From Vibrio hippocampi (lineage in GTDB: Bacteria; Pseudomonadota; Gammaproteobacteria; Enterobacterales; Vibrionaceae): a stretch of 64,000 nt of DNA. The notes under the pieces were generated by a model. That model searched no databases and was not told the origin of the DNA. It saw nothing but the letters and a program-made list of their open reading frames with translations. Shown here one piece after another: positions 52,228 through 64,000 of this stretch; the first letter of the stretch is position 1; each line of letters begins with the position of its first letter. The DNA lies in NCBI RefSeq assembly GCF_921292975.1, contig NZ_CAKLCM010000002.1, positions 2,351,901 through 2,415,900 of the forward strand, given 5' to 3'. A program made the translations under genes and the position numbers.

Positions 52228-53166
52228 ATGACGCATGCCAGACCGATTAAAATTGCCACCCGCAAAAGCCCACTCGCGCTTTGGCAGGCTCATTTTGTTA
52301 AAGACGCACTCATCGCAGCACACCCTGGATTGGATGTTGAACTGGTCACTATGGTGACCAAAGGCGACATTATTTTAGATACGCCGTTAGCTAAGGTGGG
52401 AGGCAAAGGTTTGTTTGTCAAAGAGCTTGAGCTAGCCATGCTTGAGGGACGAGCCGATCTCGCAGTGCATTCGATGAAAGACGTTCCCGTCGACTTTCCT
52501 GAGGGGCTAGGTTTAGTCACTATCTGTGAGCGCGAAGACCCACGAGATGCTTTTGTCTCCAATACCTACCCTAGCCTTGATGAATTACCACACGGAGCAA
52601 CCGTCGGCACCTGTAGCTTACGTCGTCAATGTCAGATCAAAGCACTGCGCCCGGACATCAATATCAAAGAGCTAAGAGGTAATGTCGGTACTCGATTAGG
52701 CAAACTTGATAACGGTGACTTCGATGCGATTATCCTCGCAGCGGCAGGACTCAAGCGCCTTGAGTTAGAAGACCGAATTCGTAGCTTTATCGAACCCGAA
52801 GTCTCATTACCGGCTGTTGGTCAAGGAGCAGTAGGCATCGAATGCCGTCTAGACGATGATTATCTCATTAAACTGCTAGAACCACTTAATCACCAAGAAA
52901 CCGCTGACCGCGTTCGCTGTGAACGAGCAATGAACCTGACACTCGAGGGGGGCTGCCAAGTTCCTATCGGTAGTTATGCGGTTATTGATGGCGACAATAT
53001 TCATCTTAAAGCATTAGTCGGTGAGCCAGACGGTACTCAAATTGTTCGCGGCGAGATTCAGGGTAAACGTCAAGACGCTGAGGTTCTTGGTACCACTCTC
53101 GCCAAGCAACTCCTTAACGAAGGTGCAAAAGAGATTTTAGAGCGCCTATACCAAGACCACGAGTGA
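52228..53166 (+). CDS. hemC: Hydroxymethylbilane synthase (porphobilinogen deaminase)
   Basis: Polymerises four porphobilinogens to hydroxymethylbilane in heme synthesis. The start at 52228 gives 312 residues beginning [21 protein letters not shown], a family-typical N-terminus. Cys243 in [10 protein letters not shown] carries the dipyrromethane cofactor. [14 protein letters not shown] is another signature. First gene of hemC-hemD-hemX-hemY, divergent from cyaA as in E. coli. Confidence 0.97.
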   Translation: MTHARPIKIATRKSPLALWQAHFVKDALIAAHPGLDVELVTMVTKGDIILDTPLAKVGGKGLFVKELELAMLEGRADLAVHSMKDVPVDFPEGLGLVTICEREDPRDAFVSNTYPSLDELPHGATVGTCSLRRQCQIKALRPDINIKELRGNVGTRLGKLDNGDFDAIILAAAGLKRLELEDRIRSFIEPEVSLPAVGQGAVGIECRLDDDYLIKLLEPLNHQETADRVRCERAMNLTLEGGCQVPIGSYAVIDGDNIHLKALVGEPDGTQIVRGEIQGKRQDAEVLGTTLAKQLLNEGAKEILERLYQDHE

Positions 53167-53172
53167 ATCTAG

Positions 53173-53925
53173 ATGACTGTGCTGGTAACCCGTCCAGAGC
53201 GCGCTGGGCAAGAGTTAACTCAGTCCATCATCAAGTTGGGTGGTGATGCTATTCATCATCCACTGATTGCTATCAAGCTCAATCCAGCCCCCTCTCTCGA
53301 TATCACTTATATTGAGAACTGCGACATTGTTATCGCCGTCAGCCAACATGCTGTTCACTATAGTGAACAGCTATTTTCCAACCTTGGCATACATTGGTCT
53401 ACTAGGGCGACATATATCGGCATTGGTCAAAAAACTGCACAAGAATTAAGCAAACTAACACCACAAAAAGTACACTACCCGATACAAGGAGAGAGTGAGC
53501 ACCTCGTTACTATGCGTCAACTTCAGGACGTAGAAGGCAAAAACATACTCATACTTCGAGGTGTCGGTGGGCGAGAGTTGATTAATAGTCACTTGACTAA
53601 CTTAGGGGCTAACGTCCAATATTTAGAAGTATATCAACGACATTTGATTCCGATACCCAGTCACTCCTTTGAGGAGTGGCGACAAAAAGGCGTCGATACT
53701 GTCGTTGTCACCAGTGGCGAGCAACTCACTCATCTGGTATCCGCCACGTCCGAGCCAGAGAAACAGTGGCTCGAACAACTTTTGCTACTCGTTCCCAGCG
53801 AACGGATAGCTTGTTTAGCTAAGGCCCAAGGATTTGAGCATGTAATTAACATGCACGGTGCCTCAAACTCAATAACACTCGATACGCTAAAGCGTCTAGC
53901 AACAGGACTTCAGCATGACGAATAA
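53173..53925 (+). CDS. hemD: Uroporphyrinogen-III synthase
   Basis: Cyclises hydroxymethylbilane to uroporphyrinogen III with inversion of ring D. The 250-residue protein shows the loosely conserved family pattern: VTRPERAGQELTQ at the N-terminus, LILRGVGGRE in the middle and VVTSGEQL. It lies 6 bases after hemC and overlaps hemX by 11 bases, so it is part of one operon. Confidence 0.95.
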   Translation: MTVLVTRPERAGQELTQSIIKLGGDAIHHPLIAIKLNPAPSLDITYIENCDIVIAVSQHAVHYSEQLFSNLGIHWSTRATYIGIGQKTAQELSKLTPQKVHYPIQGESEHLVTMRQLQDVEGKNILILRGVGGRELINSHLTNLGANVQYLEVYQRHLIPIPSHSFEEWRQKGVDTVVVTSGEQLTHLVSATSEPEKQWLEQLLLLVPSERIACLAKAQGFEHVINMHGASNSITLDTLKRLATGLQHDE

Positions 53926-55120
53926 AAATAAAGACGAAACCAAACTGTCTAATGAGAAACAACCCGTCACCGCACCAACTGAGGACAAAGGTCAAAGCGA
54001 ACCAGAAACGTCAACCGCAAATACTGAGGCATCTGAGGTCGAAGAGACCAAAGAACTCAATAAAGAAGCCAAAGTAAAACCTACAGAAAAGCCAGCAAAG
54101 AAAGGCAACACTCTCGGTACGCTTGCTATTATTCTCGTTATTCTTTTCGGTGGCGGGCTGACCTATTTGATGCAGAAGCAAGCTGACCAATATCAAGCTA
54201 AAATTGATAGTTTGGAAGCAAGACTCAATGCCTCTCAAAGTCAAATAGATAACACCATCTCGCAAGCTCAAAAACAGACGGTAGAACAAGCGCAAGCGGC
54301 GACCGAAAAAGTTAAAGTCGAGATTAACCAGCAACAGAAAAGCATCAAAAGCCTGCAACTTGCCGTTGCCGATGTCAAAGGTCGCCGTCCAAATGATTGG
54401 CTATTGGCTGAAGCCGACTACTTAGTCAAACTTGCAGGTAGAAAGCTGTTTCTTGAGCATGATGTCGTTAGTGCCACTCGCCTTATGGAAAGTGCCGACC
54501 AGCGTATCGCAGCACTGAACGATCCAAGTTTGATGTCGCTGCGTCAATCTATGGCTAACGACATCACAAAACTTCGCACCGTGCCAATTATAGACCGAGA
54601 CGGTCTGGTGCTAAGATTGATTGCGCTGCAAAACCAAGTCGACCAATTGCCTTTAGCTAACGCCATTCTCCCTGAAGCAGAAAAGGTTGAGAAGCAACAG
54701 GTTTCTAGTGACGTCACTGACTGGAAAGCGAATCTGACCACATCATTGAAAGATTTTTCCGATCACTTTATCACTTTCCGTTCTCGTGATGGCAATGTCA
54801 TCCCACTGCTGTCTCCAACCCAACACTTCTATCTACAAGAGAACATTAAGGCAAAAGTAGAAACCGCTATTCGTGCTGTCTATCGCGAACAAGGGGAAAT
54901 GTATCAAACCTCTTTAGCGACAGCTAAAGACTGGACGAGCAAGTTTTTCGACCCAGAGAGCCAGCAAGTGGTCCAGTTTATGGCGGCTTTAGATAAACTC
55001 GAAGGGCAGAACATCAACGTTGATTACCCGGTCAAGCTCGAAACCCAATCCGTACTTGCCGATATCATCTCACAGCGCCTAAGACGTGAAGTGACTACCA
55101 TGATCACGGAGGATAAATAA
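53915..55120 (+). CDS. hemX: HemX family membrane protein
   Basis: Of the family once called uroporphyrin-III C-methyltransferase; enzymatic activity is doubtful and its real role unclear. The 401-residue protein has a charged N-terminal cytosolic part (about 1-65), one membrane helix (LGTLAIILVILFGGGLTYLM) and a coiled coil of about 60 residues. A periplasmic domain with RRPNDWLLAEADYLVKLA is the family hallmark. Overlaps hemD by 11 bases and hemY by 1. Confidence 0.93.
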   Translation: MTNKNKDETKLSNEKQPVTAPTEDKGQSEPETSTANTEASEVEETKELNKEAKVKPTEKPAKKGNTLGTLAIILVILFGGGLTYLMQKQADQYQAKIDSLEARLNASQSQIDNTISQAQKQTVEQAQAATEKVKVEINQQQKSIKSLQLAVADVKGRRPNDWLLAEADYLVKLAGRKLFLEHDVVSATRLMESADQRIAALNDPSLMSLRQSMANDITKLRTVPIIDRDGLVLRLIALQNQVDQLPLANAILPEAEKVEKQQVSSDVTDWKANLTTSLKDFSDHFITFRSRDGNVIPLLSPTQHFYLQENIKAKVETAIRAVYREQGEMYQTSLATAKDWTSKFFDPESQQVVQFMAALDKLEGQNINVDYPVKLETQSVLADIISQRLRREVTTMITEDK

Positions 55121-56295
55121 TGATTCGAATTATCTTCCTCTTTATCGTATTGGGGGCAGGACTCTTCGTTGGAACTCAATACACCGGTCAGCAAGGTTAT
55201 GTGCTGATTTCTATTGCTAATAAAACCATAGAGATGAGTGTGACAACACTTGTTATCTTCGTGATAGCGGCACTGGCTGTACTCTTTTTCCTTGAGTACC
55301 TATTTAAAAAATTGATGTACGCCGGCACCTCAACCTTTAACTATTTCAGCGTGCGTAAAATGCGTCGCTCTCGACGCTTTACCAACGAAGGGATCCTAAA
55401 ACTTCTCGAGGGTGACTGGAAACAAGCCGAGAAAAAGGTAACTCGATGGGCTAGTTATCACGATATGCCGTTGCTTTGCTATCTTGTCGCTTCTGAAGCC
55501 GCTCTGGGACAAGGGGATAAAGAAAAGTGTCAGCATTACTTAGACCTGGCATCTCAACAGAAAAACTCCGAACTTGCCGTACAACTGACAAGAGCAAAAC
55601 AAGCAATCAGAGAAGAAAATTATCAGATCGCTCAAAGTACACTGGAAACATTGGCTATCTCCCACCCATCTCATAAGGTTGTACAGGATCTACTAAAAAC
55701 CACCTACATCAAACAAAATCAGTGGAAACCCTTGGTGGAGTTATTGCCTAGCTTAAAGAAAAGCAAACTGATTGATGATAGCGAAAAGAGCGAACTTGAA
55801 CTGAGAGCCGTATGTGGTCAAATGCACGATATTGCGGGTCAACAAGGTAGTGAAGGTCTAGTGACCTATTGGAATTCGCTTACTAAAAAGATGCGACAGC
55901 AATCTCATCTCATTCAATGCTTTGTCAAACTGTTGATCAGCCGTAAAGCGGACGACAAAGCTTTTACTGTAATTAAAGAGAGCACTAAGAAGCAACACAT
56001 CAATGAGCTCTACGAATTAATACCGAGCTTAAACCTAGCGGATCGCCATCCTGCGATTGTTTTATTGGAACAAGTCATTAGTAAGACGGAAAAGAATGCG
56101 TCCGTACACAGTTCATTGGGTCAGCTGTACTTAAGGGAGTCTCGTTGGCAGGACGCTCAGAAACAGTTTGAGGCGGCATTAACCCTACGCCCCGACGTAT
56201 CTGATTACGCCTATCTTGCCGATGCGCTAGAAAACCAGAATATGACCAAAGCCGCTGGCGAAGTATCAAGAAAAGCACTAACGCTAGTCAGTTAG
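55120..56295 (+). CDS. hemY: HemY protein, TPR membrane protein
   Basis: Inner-membrane protein with two N-terminal helices (IIFLFIVLGAGLFVGTQY and LVIFVIAALAVLFFLEYL) and a TPR-like cytosolic domain. The last TPR is visible as SVHSSLGQLYLRESRWQDA. Proposed to act late in heme synthesis; not the B. subtilis-type HemY oxidase. The start overlaps the hemX stop (TAATG). Last gene of the operon. Confidence 0.93.
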   Translation: MIRIIFLFIVLGAGLFVGTQYTGQQGYVLISIANKTIEMSVTTLVIFVIAALAVLFFLEYLFKKLMYAGTSTFNYFSVRKMRRSRRFTNEGILKLLEGDWKQAEKKVTRWASYHDMPLLCYLVASEAALGQGDKEKCQHYLDLASQQKNSELAVQLTRAKQAIREENYQIAQSTLETLAISHPSHKVVQDLLKTTYIKQNQWKPLVELLPSLKKSKLIDDSEKSELELRAVCGQMHDIAGQQGSEGLVTYWNSLTKKMRQQSHLIQCFVKLLISRKADDKAFTVIKESTKKQHINELYELIPSLNLADRHPAIVLLEQVISKTEKNASVHSSLGQLYLRESRWQDAQKQFEAALTLRPDVSDYAYLADALENQNMTKAAGEVSRKALTLVS

Positions 56296-56317
56296 TTGGC
56301 GTGCTCAGATCCATATT

Positions 56318-56344
56318 AAAGCTTCCCTATCGGAAGCTTTTTTT
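56318..56344. terminator. Terminator after hemCDXY
   Basis: A 9-bp stem AAAGCTTCC/GGAAGCTTT with loop CTATC and a T-run. It overlaps the stop of the convergent phosphotransferase gene. Confidence 0.9.
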
Positions 56345-57332
56345 ACAGGTCGTGTTTGTCTAAAGCAACACTCACCAAGTTTTGTGTAAATGGATTAATT
56401 TTCCAATGTGTCGGGCTCCAACCAAGCAGAAAGCGCTGAAAGTCTGCCCAAGCGAGACCGACAAGAGGACGCCAGCAACGTTCTAAATCTGAACTGTCTA
56501 TGGTGGGGTGATAAATAATGACTGCAGCTTCTAGTTGCTCAAAGTAGTAATCAACCCATGGTTCAATAGACAGTTGTGGATCCGTAAAGTCCAGTGCGCT
56601 GGTTAGCAGTAGAACCAAATCTTGAACACCGATACCTTGCCCCACATATTGAAAGTCCACGGCCATCGTTTTGGAGAGAGCATTATCAAAACAGAAGTTA
56701 GCTAACTTAGCATCACCATGTACCAAAGTTTGGTAGCGACAAGAGTATATTCGCTCTGCTATATCCGGTGCCGCCTGTTTTAGACGCCCTTGCTGCATCG
56801 CTTCAAATTCATTCTGCCTTGTGCCGAGGTGCCAATAGGTACCGCGCGACCATAACCTTTCTGGCGCACAACCAAGCCAGTAAGCGTGGAAACATGCTAA
56901 CCACTCGATAGCTAACTTAATATGCCGTTGAGAGGGCATTTCAACGCTATTGGCGCAATCAATTAACTTAAGGTCTTCAAGAATTAAGTCTAAACGTTGA
57001 TTGGTTTTGGTCGCCATTAAGCATTGTGGAACCCAATCTAAAGGCTGCTGTGATGCATAATTCTTATACCAGTTAAATTCTACTTGATAAGAATCGAGCT
57101 TACGTTGATGCGAAGCCGGTGTATTCCATCCCTTTGGGTGCGCTATAGCAGGTTCTGAGGGCAACTGAATAGACTTTAAGATAACACTTGGGATCTGTGG
57201 ATGTTCAATAAAACAACGAACAAGATAGCCGTAGTCACTCCACAACGGTTGGATGATTTCATGGTTAACAACGCAGAACCTTTCGCCATCCAACTCAATA
57301 CTCTCAGGTAATGAGGATGAGAACTTAGACAC
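56343..57332 (-). CDS. Choline-kinase-like phosphotransferase
   Basis: Protein kinase-fold small-molecule kinase of unknown substrate, about 329 residues from a GTG start at 57332 (an ATG at 57362 is the alternative). The catalytic loop VHGDAKLANFC and the metal motif VDFQYVGQGIGVQDL are clear and fit the ecdysteroid-kinase-like/aminoglycoside phosphotransferase superfamily. It lies at the hemY terminator and has no obvious functional neighbour. Confidence 0.8.
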   Translation of the reverse strand: MSKFSSSLPESIELDGERFCVVNHEIIQPLWSDYGYLVRCFIEHPQIPSVILKSIQLPSEPAIAHPKGWNTPASHQRKLDSYQVEFNWYKNYASQQPLDWVPQCLMATKTNQRLDLILEDLKLIDCANSVEMPSQRHIKLAIEWLACFHAYWLGCAPERLWSRGTYWHLGTRQNEFEAMQQGRLKQAAPDIAERIYSCRYQTLVHGDAKLANFCFDNALSKTMAVDFQYVGQGIGVQDLVLLLTSALDFTDPQLSIEPWVDYYFEQLEAAVIIYHPTIDSSDLERCWRPLVGLAWADFQRFLLGWSPTHWKINPFTQNLVSVALDKHDL

Positions 57333-57434
57333 TTTAACTCCCAAATAAGCCAGGCAATACAAAGCAACAGTCTAACCAAGATAACAAGACATCTAAAGAG
57401 AAGGGTAAGAGGAAAAAGTATCGATGATAGAAAT

Positions 57435-57458
57435 GAAAAAAGCCCGCGGCGGGCTTTT
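57435..57458 (-). terminator. Terminator of the SDR gene
   Basis: A 9-bp stem AAAAGCCCG/CGGGCTTTT with loop CGG; on the minus strand it ends in a T-run. It lies about 57 bases beyond the SDR stop. Confidence 0.88.
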
Positions 57459-57514
57459 CAATAATAAAGATAGGCGCTTAACAATCAATGGCAATGAGCC
57501 CTATATGCATTCCA

Positions 57515-58237
57515 TTATGGCTGTTGACGGGTCGCGGCAACCACAATCTCACGGATACACACACCTTGAGGTTGCTGGTAAGCAAACTCAACAGTACGTG
57601 CGATATCATCAGCAACTAAAATACCTTCCATGCTCTCTTTCCACTGTTCGTAGCCATTCTTGATATCATCAGAAGTGGTGTGAGAAAGCAACTCAGTCTC
57701 TACAGCACCAGGGGCAATCGTAGTGATGCGAACATTAGAATCAGCCACCTCTTCACGCACATTTTCAGAAATGGCGTGCACTGCGAACTTAGTACCACAA
57801 TATGCAGCATGGTTCGGGAAGGTCTTGCGGCCCGCAATTGAGCTGATATTGATGATAGTACCAGACTTGCGCGCTTTCATTGGCGCCAATACCGCCTGCA
57901 TGCCATTCATTAGTCCAATGACGTTTACATCGAACATTGTCTTCCACTCAGCGGCATCTTGGTCTACGAGTTCACTTAGCAGCATCATACCCGCGTTGTT
58001 CACGATGCAATCTGTTGCTCCGTATGTCTCTTCTGCTTTAGCAATGGCAGCTTCAAAAGAGGCTTTGTCAGTAACGTCTACTTTTGCACATAGCGTGTTC
58101 GGCAGATTAAGCGCTTCTAGACGCTCAATGCGACGGGCAATAAGAAGAAGTGGATGACCAGCATCGCTCATACGACGCGCGATTGCTTCACCAATACCAG
58201 AACTTGCACCTGTAATAACAACTAATTGTTTCATCAT
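57515..58237 (-). CDS. SDR family NAD(P)-dependent oxidoreductase
   Basis: Classical short-chain dehydrogenase of 240 residues. The cofactor motif TGASSGIG is at residues 9-16. NNAGMM, the catalytic Ser in INISSIAG, and the catalytic YCGTK follow. Substrate unknown. It lies directly downstream of a LysR regulator with an 18-bp palindrome in the gap, which suggests regulation by that protein. A good SD, GGAGTAG, precedes the ATG. Confidence 0.9.
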   Translation of the reverse strand: MMKQLVVITGASSGIGEAIARRMSDAGHPLLLIARRIERLEALNLPNTLCAKVDVTDKASFEAAIAKAEETYGATDCIVNNAGMMLLSELVDQDAAEWKTMFDVNVIGLMNGMQAVLAPMKARKSGTIINISSIAGRKTFPNHAAYCGTKFAVHAISENVREEVADSNVRITTIAPGAVETELLSHTTSDDIKNGYEQWKESMEGILVADDIARTVEFAYQQPQGVCIREIVVAATRQQP

Positions 58238-58364
58238 CTACTCCAAAGCATTTATCATCATTTGACGGTATGAGGTTAGCAGCAATCTTTGTATGCTGCC
58301 GTTTTGTTGCTGCAGATATTACGAGGTTCATCAGTGTTGATATATAGGATGCAGATCAAATTAC

Positions 58365-58382
58365 TGTTTCCATATGGAAACA
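58365..58382. promoter_or_regulatory. 18-bp perfect palindrome between LysR and SDR genes
   Basis: TGTTTCCATATGGAAACA is fully palindromic. It begins 8 bases after the LysR stop and is about 130 bases before the SDR start. No T-run follows, so it is more likely an operator than a terminator. Confidence 0.65.
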
Positions 58383-58390
58383 ATAATCAG

Positions 58391-59284
58391 CTAATTACGC
58401 GTAAACTGATCCTGCATAAACTGAATAAAGGCTTGCTGTCGTTTCGGCTGATATTTATCGCGATGGTAAATAGCATAGAACGGTACTGGCGTAATCTGCC
58501 ACTGTTCCATCACAGGCACTAGTAGCCCTTGCTCAATCTCTTGTCTGCAATACATCATAGGGACTCGGATAATGCCATTTCCCGCAACGGCCCCCGCGAT
58601 CAATGCTCTGCCGTTCTTACACACAAGGTGAGCCGTTACGGCTACTTCTTGCTTCTCATCGCTGGTTATATTTTGATAGCTCCAGCGGGTGACTGAGCCA
58701 CGAAGAATACGGTGTGCTAATAGGTCTTTGGGGTGCTCAGGTTCACCATAAGCCGCGATGTATTCAGGGCTTGTCAGTGTCACCATCTCGATATCTCTCA
58801 GATGTTTACCGATAAAGTTAGCATCGGCGAGTTCTCCCATACGAAAAGCAACATCGAAATGGTCTTCAATCAAATCAATTCGTGGACTCGAAAAATCCAA
58901 CTCAACGGTGATGTGTTTATTTTGCTGCATAAACTTCGCGATATAATCGGCAACAACATCTTCCCCTAATGGACCACCGACACTATTAACGCGGATATGC
59001 CCTTGCACATTCTCCGTATCATCTATCGCAGCAATAAGTGCCTGTTCAACTTGCATCAATGCGGTTTCACACTGTTTATAAAAGCGTTCACCTGCGTAGG
59101 TCAACTTCAACGAACGAGTCGTTCGAGTCAACAAGCTAACACCAATTTGAGCTTCTAATGCCGATATCTGGCGAGAAACATGAGAGCGTGAAACATTCAG
59201 TGCTTCCGCAGCCTTAGTAAAATTACCCAACTGGGCAATCAAGACAAAGGAGCGAATATCAGAAAGGTTAACGTCGTTGAGCAT
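58391..59284 (-). CDS. LysR-family transcriptional regulator
   Basis: Regulator of about 297 residues. The N-terminal winged HTH (FTKAAEALNVSRSHVSRQISALEAQIG) is followed by the LysR substrate-binding domain (VNSVGGPLGEDVVADYIAKF in part). I use the ATG at 59284 (MLNDVNLSDI); the frame is open to 59320. The SDR gene lies 153 bases downstream in the same direction and is the likely target. Effector unknown. Confidence 0.9.
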   Translation of the reverse strand: MLNDVNLSDIRSFVLIAQLGNFTKAAEALNVSRSHVSRQISALEAQIGVSLLTRTTRSLKLTYAGERFYKQCETALMQVEQALIAAIDDTENVQGHIRVNSVGGPLGEDVVADYIAKFMQQNKHITVELDFSSPRIDLIEDHFDVAFRMGELADANFIGKHLRDIEMVTLTSPEYIAAYGEPEHPKDLLAHRILRGSVTRWSYQNITSDEKQEVAVTAHLVCKNGRALIAGAVAGNGIIRVPMMYCRQEIEQGLLVPVMEQWQITPVPFYAIYHRDKYQPKRQQAFIQFMQDQFTRN

Positions 59285-59420
59285 AGTAAGACTCTTGATT
59301 GCGGTGTGTGATTTGAGCATAACAGAAATTGATATTTAATCAGTGCAGAACAGGATGGGCTAAAAGAAAATAGCAAGAGACGACAGACAAAGTAGACTGA
59401 GAAAGGAGATAACTAGAAAA

Positions 59421-59449
59421 GAAAAACCCCAGCATTTCTGCTGGGGTTT
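59421..59449 (-). terminator. Terminator of the rRNA operon
   Basis: An 11-bp stem AAACCCCAGCA/TGCTGGGGTTT with loop TTTC; the minus-strand transcript ends with a T-run. It sits 8 bases beyond the tRNA-Ser 3' end. Confidence 0.93.
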
Positions 59450-59456
59450 CGAATAG

Positions 59457-59547
59457 TGGCGGAGAGATAGGGATTTGAACCCTAGAACCGCTATTAACGG
59501 TTGCCGGTTTTCAAGACCGGTGCTTTCGACCACTCAGCCATCTCTCC
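59457..59547 (-). tRNA. tRNA-Ser (anticodon TGA)
   Basis: A 91-base gene including an encoded CCA. The acceptor GGAGAGA pairs with its complement, the anticodon loop CTTGAAA gives TGA, and a long variable arm typical of serine tRNA is present. Last gene of the rRNA operon. Confidence 0.95.
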
Positions 59548-59645
59548 ACAAATTGTTACTAAAACTTAGTCTTACTCAAATAACGCTAGGTTCTAGTTTT
59601 GCTTTCAGGCTTTCTATTAACAAAAGGGTCTGAAAACATAATTAA

Positions 59646-59763
59646 AGCCTGGCGATGACCTACTCTCACATGGGGAAGCCCCACACTACCATCGGCGCTG
59701 TTTCGTTTCACTTCTGAGTTCGGAATGGAATCAGGTGGGTCCAAAACGCTATGGTCGCCAAGC
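59646..59763 (-). rRNA. rrf: 5S ribosomal RNA
   Basis: Minus-strand sequence begins GCTTGGCGACCATAGCG and ends near CATCGCCAGGC, the usual vibrio 5S ends. Length about 118. Exact ends are uncertain by a few bases. Confidence 0.93.
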
Positions 59764-59883
59764 AAAATTCTTGCTTACTTTCAGCTTTAAAAAGCTAAAG
59801 GTAAAAATCTGGAAAGCTGTTCAAATTCTCACACATTCAATCTGTTCTTGCTTTGAGTCCATCAAAACCCTTTGGGTGTTGTA

Positions 59884-62773
<2,890 letters not shown>

Positions 62774-63174
62774 ATACAACCCCAAAGAGTTTCAAAAGAA
62801 ATCTTGGCGCTGTCGTTAAACAACCAAAGTCGCTATCTCATTATTTGAATGAGCGAGATAGCTTTGATTTTGCCGGACTCAAATAACTCTTTATTTCCGC
62901 TTTTTATAAAAAAGCAGAAGCAAAAAGTGAACAAACACAACCGAAGTTATGTTGTTTCCAAGAACACTTGAATGTGTGTTGGTACCTAATCATTCTTTAT
63001 TGAAAAAGAATCACTAGGATTTGAGAACTTTTATTTGAATAACAACGCTTATCTAAAAGATAAGGGGATTGTTGTTATTCGTCAGCTTTCCAAATTGTTA
63101 AAGAGCAATGTTTCTTTCGAAACCATTTTTAAAGATTCTACTTTCCATTTAAAAGGATTAAGAACACTTAAAGA
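62774..63174 (-). other. 16S-23S spacer, 3' part
   Basis: 401 bases between tRNA-Glu and 23S. It holds a boxA antitermination element at 63096-63107 and the flanks that pair to form the 23S processing stem. No other tRNA is seen. Confidence 0.85.
63096..63107 (-). promoter_or_regulatory. boxA antitermination element
   Basis: TGCTCTTTAACA on the minus strand matches the rRNA boxA bound by NusB-S10. Confidence 0.88.
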
Positions 63175-63250
63175 TGGTATCCCGTAGGGGAGTCGAACCC
63201 CTGTTACCGCCGTGAAAGGGCGGTGTCCTAGGCCTCTAGACGAACGGGAC
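63175..63250 (-). tRNA. tRNA-Glu (anticodon TTC)
   Basis: A 76-base gene with encoded CCA; anticodon loop CTTTCAC gives TTC. Located in the 16S-23S spacer, as in one class of vibrio rRNA operons. Confidence 0.97.
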
Positions 63251-63339
63251 ACTTAGGCGAACACCTTGGGGGGTGTTCCATCTCTTAAACTACATAAACC
63301 ATCAATCTGTGTGAACACTCATCGCAATAATCTTATCGT

Positions 63340-64000
<661 letters not shown>

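Overview
The window looks like the large chromosome of a Vibrio (family Vibrionaceae). Most genes are gammaproteobacterial housekeeping genes. The ntrBC-glnA, hemCDXY-cyaA-cyaY-lysA-dapF-xerC and rpoH-ftsXEY blocks have the organisation I associate with Vibrio, and the window ends in an rRNA operon with tRNA-Glu in its spacer. I cannot name the species from sequence alone.

Layout. 1-5110: coaA, then murB-birA (overlapping, minus), a GNAT acetyltransferase and pssA. 5215-11872: typA, then the nitrogen regulon glnA-glnL-glnG with a sigma-54 promoter and NtrC-type sites. 11988-15253: hemN, a DUF2489 protein, yihI and a zinc-ribbon methyltransferase, all minus. 15422-18926: lexA with two SOS boxes and a structured 3' end, then plsB. 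19041-22168: ubiC-ubiA, an orphan secreted FliL-like protein, and glpE-glpG. 22633-28455: a five-gene CS1/CFA-I-like (alternate chaperone-usher, alpha) fimbrial cluster between glpE and rpoH, the clearest accessory element here. 29113-36616: rpoH, ftsX-ftsE-ftsY, rsmD-yhhL, yhgN, yecH, yhhN and a small membrane protein. 36797-46598: mixed metabolic and signalling genes (lipoprotein amidohydrolase, EAL-HDOD protein, LysE exporter, lysophospholipase, HAD phosphatases, EVE protein, DTW tRNA-modification enzyme, xerC, DUF484). 46710-56295: dapF-lysA-lptM, cyaY, cyaA and the divergent hemCDXY operon. 56343-59284: a phosphotransferase, an SDR oxidoreductase and a LysR regulator. 59411-64000: an rRNA operon on the minus strand (partial 16S, tRNA-Glu, 23S, 5S, tRNA-Ser, terminator).

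Most notable non-coding signals. (1) A 22-bp sequence is identical upstream of hemN and between cyaA and hemC, in the same orientation relative to the two heme genes; it contains TGATCAATGTATCA and looks like an operator shared by heme biosynthesis genes. (2) A cluster of DnaA-box-like 9-mers and GATC sites lies upstream of glpE. (3) Short degenerate tandem repeats recur at gene 3' ends (pssA, plsB, glpE, yhgN, yigL, and after the amidohydrolase), often starting at the stop codon. (4) A 20-bp near-perfect inverted repeat carrying NtrC-like half-sites lies upstream of glnA. (5) An 18-bp perfect inverted repeat lies in the plsB leader, next to a FadR-like site.

No CRISPR array, transposase, integrase of a mobile element or phage gene was seen.
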